DNA from: Sambucus nigra
Taxonomy: Eukaryota > Streptophyta > Magnoliopsida > Dipsacales > Adoxaceae
Length of the DNA stretch: 64,000 bases
Assembly (NCBI GenBank): GCA_949130495.1
Contig: OX422221.1
Span: forward strand, 153,183,741-153,247,740
Direction: 5' to 3'
Shown: positions 57,608-64,000 of the stretch, piece by piece
Layout of the letters: every line of letters starts with the position of its first letter
Numbering within the stretch: position 1 is the first letter of the stretch
The notes under the pieces: generated by a model
The model's input: the letters and a program-made list of their open reading frames with translations, nothing else
Told to the model about the DNA's origin: nothing
The model's database searches: none
Translations under genes and position numbers: made by a program

Positions 57608-59114
57608 TGTGGTCGGGCGGAAAAAGTGTGTTCGTGTGAGGACACAATCGTTGTGTGTTTCGCCACCGCGATACAAAAGAACCTAAGCTACTACCACACT
57701 TGACAAGCAAGCATAGCGGTAAGTCGGGTATCGTAAGAAATCCACAGGGAGTGATTAAATTTTAGATGTTAATTGTTTTAAGACTTCAAGAATAAAAGTG
57801 TAAAATAAATAAATGAAAATGTGATGGTTGGTTGTCGTGAATAAATAAAAAGAGAAGTTAACGCTAAATTAAAGTAAAGCGAGGATCGGGATCGCACACA
57901 CGCATTCACGGGCTAAACAACTACTAATTAGAATTAAGGCTCGAAAGAAATTTAATCGATCATTTTCAATTAAGCATAAACATCAAGCAATAAGGAATTT
58001 AAGCCAAAGTTGCGAGATTAAACATTTAACGGAAAATGGTCAACGCGGATTAAATTCGGATAATCGCAATAAACACTAACGTTGCATGACAAAGAAAGTT
58101 AAACGCATAATAATCCGACTTTAATATGCGAAGTTTCAATTAAATGCAATTTTACACGAAACCTAGTTTTCGGAGCTCGGGGCCCGAAAATGGCGGAAAT
58201 GAAATCCCGACCCTATTTATCTAGGGACTAAGCATGATTAAACTAAATTAAACTAATTAAACTAAGAAAACAAGAATTAAAGCAAGAAAACCTAATTATG
58301 AAAGCATGGAAACTATCTATAAAGCAAGGAAATAATGGAAAACAAACTATATTAAGGGAATTGGAAGAGAAAAGTTCAATCTTACAAAACCACAAGGATT
58401 GTCAATACAAGAGGAAGAGAAAATGAGCTCTCCAAACCAAAACCCTAACTAAAACTAACCCAAAAACTTTCGTCTACTGATATCTGGTCTTATTACAACA
58501 AAATTGTCTTATATAGTAAGTTGGAATAAAAAATAAAGAAGAAAGAAAAGAAGGAAAAATATCTGCAGAAAACAGAGCATCGATCGATCGACCCCTTTTG
58601 TCGATCGATCGACCTAGGAAAAAATTCGGCAAATCAGAAAGGTCGATCGATCGACCAAATGGGTCGATAGATCGATCAAGAAGGGCAGAATGCAGTAGCC
58701 TACTGCATTCCTCTTCTTCTCTTCTCCTTCTCCTCTTTTGCTTTCCTTGTTTTTCCTCCACCGAAAATGCCGTAACTTCTTCGTTATGAATCGGAATCGT
58801 GCACCGTTCGCGGACATGCAAAGATAGCGAGGAGGGATACAACTTCCGTGAGATGTCGGGCCAGGTACCCAAGCTGTGAAAAGACTAAAATGCCCTTGCG
58901 CGTGTAGTTGCGTACGGAACTTCATCGGAATGCATCCGAACTTCATACCAAGCATCCAAATACCTACAAAAGCTCAATTAACCCCTGCAAAACATGTTAA
59001 CATAGAAATCCGAGGTTGTCTGGTTAATGAGCATAAATTTAGGAATTAAGATACCCGAGGGGGCTAATAACACATAGGTTAACGGGTGAAATACGTAATA
59101 TTTGCGTCGTATCA
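57608..59114 (-). repeat. 5' LTR of the Athila-like element (1507 bp, complete)
   Basis: On the + strand TGTGGTCGGG...GCGTCGTATCA. It is the only full copy; it shows the U5 end that the left LTR lacks. Contains the GATC palindrome cluster at 58579-58679. Confidence 0.93.
58579..58679. repeat. GATCGATCGATC palindrome cluster, Athila-like 5' LTR
   Basis: Counterpart of 53870-53969, with the third unit perfect here (GGTCGATCGATCGACC). Confidence 0.88.
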
Positions 59115-61851
59115 GTATGTGGATGATATGCTAACGAAGAGCCTGAAAGCATGTACGCACGTAGCGGACCTTGAGAAGACCTTTGACGTCATGGACTCGT
59201 ATAGAATGAAGCTCAACCCAGCAAAGTGTGTCTTCAGTGTAGGAGCCGAGAAGTTCCTGGGGTTCATCGTTAATCAGAGGGGGATTGAAGCAAACCCTAA
59301 GAAAATCAAGGCCGTGCTCGACATGAAGACTCCTAGGAGTATCAAGGATGTCCCGAGACTCATCGGAAGAGTGGCTGCCCTTAACAGGTTTGTTTCTAGG
59401 GCAACGGACAAGTGTCTTCCATTCTTTAAAGTTCTAAGAAAGGCCTTCCAGTGGGACGAAGAGTGTGAAAAAGCCTTAAGCCAACTCAAGTCCTACTTAG
59501 GGTCTCCCTTATTATTATCTCGAACCATCAGGGGGGAAAGGTTGTTTGTGTATCTGGCAGTCTCTGAATCAGCCATCAGCGCGGCCATCATACGGGAAGA
59601 GGATGGAATCCAGAGGCCTGTGTACTTCAACAGTAACGCTCTTCAAGGGTCTGAACAGAACTATCCCCGAATGAAGAAGTTGGCTTATGCCCTGATTCAT
59701 GCCTCAAGGAAGATGAAGCCTTACTTCCAAGCTCACTCCATGGTAGTCCTCACTGACTCCCCAGTAAGGCAGGTTCTGCACAAACCTGAGAAGTCCGGAA
59801 GATTGATGACCTGGGCCATCGATCTAGGAGAATATGATCTTACCTACCAGCCTAGGACAGCCATCAAGGGGTAGGCCCTCGCAGACTTTGTCGCAGAGTT
59901 CACCTGGGAAGAGGCCGATAGAGGTTTGGAAGAGGCCGAGATAGAGAAAGGCTTAGATGACGGCGAAGAGATGAACCGTAGTGTCTTCCGAGATTCAGAA
60001 GAGACTGCACCAAACGTCTTTTGAGGTCGAGAAGAGGTCGTCCCAGGCAAAACCCAAAGCAGAATGGAAGAGAACGAAGAGGATCGATACCTCTTCAAGA
60101 AGGGGGTTATGAGAGAAGGGGTCTTCTCATCAGATGCAGACGTATGGAGCCTCTTCGTTGATGGCTCTTCCTGTGACAGTGGAAGCGGCGCGGGGCTAAT
60201 ACTCTCAAATCTAGATGGCGCCAACATTGAATACGCCTTGACATTCAACTTCGAGGCCTCAAACAACGAGTCCGAGTATAAGTCCATGACAGCAGGTCTC
60301 TTATTGGCAACAACTCTTCGAGTAAAGCAACTCCTACTCCATAGCGACTTAAGGTTGGTTGTCAATCAAGTTTTGGGGGTATACGAGGCCAAAGACGAAA
60401 GGATAGACAAGTACTTAAATAAGGTAAGAAGGTTGTTAGAGTATTTTGAAGAAGCAAAGCTGAAGAGAGTGCCTCAACTGAGTAATAATCACACTGATGC
60501 ATTGGCAAGGCTGGCCTCGGCAATGAAAACAAATTTGGGAAGGATCATTCCAATCGAGGTCTTAGGAAAAGAAAGCATCGAGGAGGACGAGGTATGTATC
60601 CCTTGTCACAATGTGAACCTAGGAGACTCATGGATCGACCCGCTCGTCGGATACCTAAGAGACGGAGAGCTACCTGAGTCCAAGATGGAAATGAGAAAGT
60701 TGAGATACAGGGCTGCCAAGTTCTCAATAGTAGGAGACGTCTTGTACAAAAAGGGGTTTCTATTGACTCTCCTGAGTTGTGTGCATCCCATGGAGGTACC
60801 CCAGGTCTTACAGGAGGTTCATGAGGGTTCTTGCTCTAGCCATATAGGGGGAAGGCCCTTAGCTAAGAGGATCATCACTCAGGGATATTGGTGGCCTACC
60901 TTGTCTAAGGACGCTGCAGACTATGTGAAGAGGTGCGACAAATGTCAAAGGTTCGCCACTATCCCTCATAAACCCAATCAGCCTATGGCGTCAATCTCTT
61001 CTCCATGGCCATTTGCGGTGTGCGGAATTGACTTAGTAGGACCTTTGCCAAGAGCTGTCAACAACTATAGATTCTTGATAGTTGCCATTGACGACTTTTC
61101 AAAGTGGGTGGAGGCAGAACCGATGATAACAATTACAGAGAAGAAGACCATCCAGTTCATTTGGAAGAACATCATATGCAGATATGGCCTCCCGAGCACT
61201 CTCATCTCAAACAATGGGACCCAGTTCAAGAACTCCTCCTTAGAAAAATATTGCCTAAGAGTGGGGATTAAACAGTTCTTCTCATCTCCTGGCCGACCTC
61301 AGGCAAATGTACTGACCGAGGTCACTAACAGAACTATCTTGGACGAAATTAAGAAGAGGTTAGAAGATGCGAAGGGGAGATGGACAGAAGAGGTCTACGA
61401 TGTGTTATGGGCCTACAGAACCACGACAAGGACACCAACAGGAGAAACCACATTCATGCTGGTACATGGCTCAGAGGCCGTCATACCAACGAAAGTAGGA
61501 CTACTAACTCATCGGATTCAGACCTACGACCCTGACAGCAATGGGGAAAAGAGGAGGCTAGACCTGGATCTCATCGAAGAAAGAAGGGAAGACGCAGAGG
61601 TCAGAAAAGCAGCCTACCAGCAGAGGGCAGCGAAATTCTACAACCAGAGGGTGAAGTCAAGACCTATTTTAGTGGGAGACCTAGTTCTAAATAAGACCCT
61701 ACAGAAGGCAAACAAGTTACACCCAAACTGGCATGGCCCCTACAAAGTAACAGAAGAGGTTGTGCCTGGCACTTACAGGCTAGAAAACCTAGAAGGAGAA
61801 CCTTTCACTAACCCATGGAATGCTGACCATCTCAAGAGATATTACATATGA
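59115..61851 (+). pseudogene. pol: pol of Tat-B, part 2: RT end, two RNases H, integrase
   Basis: Resumes at YVDDMLTKSLKACTHVADL. The first RNase H follows. TAG at 59872 is in the same codon as a stop in Tat-A (43638), in the linker after AIKG. TGA at 60022 follows. From 60064 a 595-codon frame is open: archaeal-type RNase H with intact VDGSSCDSGSGAG, then integrase with SHIGG, CDKC and GIDLVGP; the second catalytic Asp is Asn (SNNGTQF, 61210-61212), and the usual GQTE reads VLTE with the Glu kept. It ends DHLKRYYI at 61851. This is the longest open frame of the pair after Tekay-1 pol. Confidence 0.92.
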
Positions 61852-61945
61852 TGTTGCATAGAATTTTATGTAAATGTACTATCTTACTGAGAAGAGGTTA
61901 TAAATAAAAATGAGTTTCCATATCAGTCCTTGCTTCGTTCTTTAG

Positions 61946-63125
61946 ACCCGAAATTTATTATGAGGCTAACGTCTTAGGTGATGACCTCAGACCTTCAAAA
62001 CATCACTCGGTGGTGACGAGGTCTGAGCTCAGACACCTTAACAGATGACCTCAGACCCTTAACATCATTAATTTGGTGAAATTTATTATGGGGATCACGT
62101 CTTAGGTGATGACCTCAGACCTTCATAACATCACTCGGTGATGACGAGGTCTGAGCTCAGACACATTAATAGATGACCTCATACCCTTAACATCATTAAT
62201 TTCGTGAAATTTATTATGGGGATAACGTCTTAGGTGATGACCTCAGACCTTGATAACATCACTCGGTGGTGACGAGGTCAGACACCTTAACAGATGACCT
62301 CAGACCCTTAACATCATTAATCTGGTGAAATTTATTATGGGGATAACGTCTTAGGTGATGACCTCAGACCTTCATAACATCACTCGGTGATGATGAGGTC
62401 TGAGCTCAGACACCTTAACAGATGACATCAGACCCTTAACATCATTAATTTGGTGAAATTTATTATGGGGATAATGTCTTAGGTGATGACCTCAGACCTT
62501 CATAACATCACTCGGTGGTGACGAGGTCTGAGCTCAGACACCTTAACAAATGACCTCAGACCCTTAACATCATTAATTTGGTGAAATTTATTATGGGGCT
62601 AACATCTTAGGCGATGACCTCAGACCCTCATAACATCACTCGGTGGTGACGAGGTCTGAGCTCAGACACCTTAACAGATGACCTCAGACCCTTAACATCA
62701 TTAATTTGGTGAAATTTATTATGGGGATAACGTCTTAGGTGATGACCTCAGACCTTCATAACATCACTCGGTGGTGACGAGGTCTGAGCTCAGACACCTT
62801 AACAGATGACCTCAGACCCTTAACATCATTAATTTGGTGAAATTTATTATGGGGATAACGTCTTAGGTGATGACCTCAGACCTTCATAACATCACTCGGT
62901 GGTGATGAGGTCTGAGCTCAGACACCTTAGCAGATGACCTCAGACCCTTAACATCATGAATTTGGTGAATTATGGGGATAACATCTTAGGGGATGACCTC
63001 AGTTCCTCATAACATCACTCGGTGGTGACGAGGCCTGAGATCAGACACCTTAGCAGATGACCTTAGACTCTTAACATCATTAATTTGGTGAGATTAATTA
63101 TGAGACTAACGTCTTAGGTATTGAC
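61946..63125 (+). repeat. Tandem array of about 10 units of 128 bp in Tat-B
   Basis: Same unit as the Tat-A array, again with GTCTGAGCTCAGAC in most copies, but with fewer units (about 10 versus 15-16). The last units drift in both elements in the same way (GGTGAGATTAATTATGAGACT near 63090). Confidence 0.93.
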
Positions 63126-63300
63126 CTCAGAGCCTAATTACAATTCAGTGGTGAAGCGACCTGAGGCAAGAATTATTGACTGAGTATAAACAAGAACACT
63201 GCAACAAAATAATAGAAGCGATTGACATTCAGTAACAGGAAGAGATCATATGGCATTCGGAGACATTGATTACAAATATTCCTTACATAATATCGAGGTG
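63126..63300. other. Spacer between array and antisense ORF, Tat-B
   Basis: AT-rich, near-identical to 47581-47760. No gene. Confidence 0.5.
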
Positions 63301-63999
63301 TTACAAGTTACAAAATACAAATTTTGGTTTCAAGTTAAAAAAGACTAAAGGTCTGAGGGGGGGAACATTAACAGTCACGGCTTGGTTGACTTGATCAGCG
63401 TTGGTCACCTCGGCCACATCATCAGCATGGTCTGTCCCTCCGAGCTCGGTCCCTCCCAGAGTTGCAGTCTCGGCTGGAGCAGCAGCCTCGTCCTCCACCT
63501 CTTGAAGCGCCTGAGCAAATTAAGGGTCAGCAAAGCCGAGACCCAAAAAGTCAGAGGCCTTTATGGTGCCAACCTCCTTCTCTCTGACTTCAGCCCATTT
63601 GGTAGTGGCCTTGATACCCCTTTCAAGATATTCAAAGCCAAAACCCATGAACTCGTCTACGCCTTTATAGTCAGAAATTATTTTGGGTGAGGCATCTTCA
63701 AGGGCAACTTTGACAGCCGAGCTGACCTTCTGCTGCAGGACATCATCTTTGGCCTTCAGGGCTTTGGCGTGATCTTTGACGAGCAGAGAGATGTCTGTTT
63801 CCAAGCCCTTGACCTTATTTTCAGAGTTCTGCAGCTCTGACTTCAGACGGTCAACGTTCTGCAGCTCTGACTTCAGACGGTCAACCTCAGCATTCAGGGC
63901 ACTCTCAACCTTATCGGCCTCTTGCCCCTTCTGAATAAGGGGAATTCTTTCATAGCCCAGTTCGATAGCTGATACATGGCAGTCACTCCCTGCACATTT
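63301..63999 (-). pseudogene. Antisense coiled-coil ORF of Tat-B, open to the window edge
   Basis: At least 233 codons on the minus strand, opposite to gag-pol, with one TAA at 63520 (CAA in Tat-A). Starting at the window edge it reads IELGYERIPLIQKGQEADKV, then a heptad-rich part with a 30-nt tandem duplication giving VDRLKSELQN twice (63826-63885), then KGLETDISLLVKDHAKAL and a C-terminal FMGFGFEYLERGIKATTKW. After the stop an acidic Ala-rich tail follows. The start lies outside. Antisense genes between pol and the 3' LTR are known in Tat-lineage elements such as Grande, where one was proposed to affect element expression. Membership in that group is inferred from position and coiled-coil style. 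Confidence 0.72.
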
Positions 64000-64000
64000 A

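Larger units (their letters stand above)
52694..59114 (-). mobile_element. Non-autonomous Athila-like LTR element with an inverted U3 end
   Basis: Flanked by a perfect 5-bp duplication gtatg (52689-52693 and 59115-59119). Element sense is minus: LTR 59114-57608, Athila-type primer binding site at 57604-57587, 3.2 kb of mostly non-coding internal DNA, polypurine tract at 54418-54405, LTR 54404-52978. The left LTR lacks about its last 75-80 nt; instead 12 filler bases and a 272-nt inverted copy of the LTR start (52694-52965) form the left end. No pol domain is present, so it must rely on enzymes of another element. Confidence 0.9.
48264..64000 (+). mobile_element. Tat-B: right member of the Tat tandem pair, runs off the window
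   Basis: Same organisation as Tat-A: LTR, primer binding site, gag, pol, 128-bp array, antisense ORF. Its 3' LTR is beyond base 64000. It is interrupted by the Athila-like element at 52694-59114. Unlike Tat-A it keeps the N-terminal RT and most of the antisense ORF, but has frameshifts in gag. Confidence 0.93.

Overview
The window is plant nuclear DNA from a repeat-rich, probably pericentromeric or intergenic part of a flowering-plant genome. Almost everything in it is LTR retrotransposon in several nested layers. Evidence for a plant: Ty3/gypsy polyproteins of Tekay (chromodomain), Tat (dual RNase H) and Athila-like type, a SIRE-like Ty1/copia element, tRNA-iMet-type and TGGCGCC-type primer binding sites, and a decayed spliced gene whose N-terminus reads like the plant mobile domain (PMD) family. 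I cannot name the species. No intact cellular gene, rRNA, tRNA or CRISPR was found.

Layout. (1) 1-10197: a Tekay-lineage element on the + strand (Tekay-1). Its 5' LTR is cut by the window start; both LTRs are otherwise nearly identical, but gag and pol carry stops and lost catalytic residues. (2) 10198-11858: an old, diverged relative of the same LTR type. (3) 11859-13609 and 32860-35560: two halves of one minus-strand multi-exon PMD-like pseudogene, separated by a 19.25-kb insertion. (4) 13610-32859: that insertion, a SIRE-like copia element on the + strand with 1.85-kb LTRs. Its gag is split by (5) 15800-25602, a second Tekay-type element on the minus strand (Tekay-2). (6) 35560-38801: simple sequence, two different degenerate tandem repeats and LTR-like low-complexity DNA. 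(7) 38802-64000: a tandem pair of Tat-lineage elements sharing one LTR (LTR, internal A, LTR, internal B), each with a long 128-bp tandem array and an antisense coiled-coil ORF near the 3' end. (8) 52694-59114: a non-autonomous Athila-like element inserted in the reverse-transcriptase active-site codons of Tat-B.

The insertion order can be read directly: PMD gene, then copia, then Tekay-2; and Tat-B, then the Athila-like element. None of the elements looks autonomous: all coding regions have stops, frameshifts or active-site losses, many explained by C-to-T change at Gln codons, as expected for methylated silent repeats.

The most unusual object is the Athila-like element. Its outer left end is not the expected LTR end but a 272-bp inverted copy of the opposite (U3) LTR end, yet a perfect 5-bp target duplication flanks the whole. 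It therefore seems to have integrated with a U3 end at both termini. Other items worth attention are a shared GATCGATCGATC palindrome cluster in LTRs of two unrelated elements, a possible GC-AG intron inside the Tekay LTR, the antisense ORFs, and the palindrome-bearing arrays of the Tat pair. All similarity statements were made by eye; no alignment or search was run.
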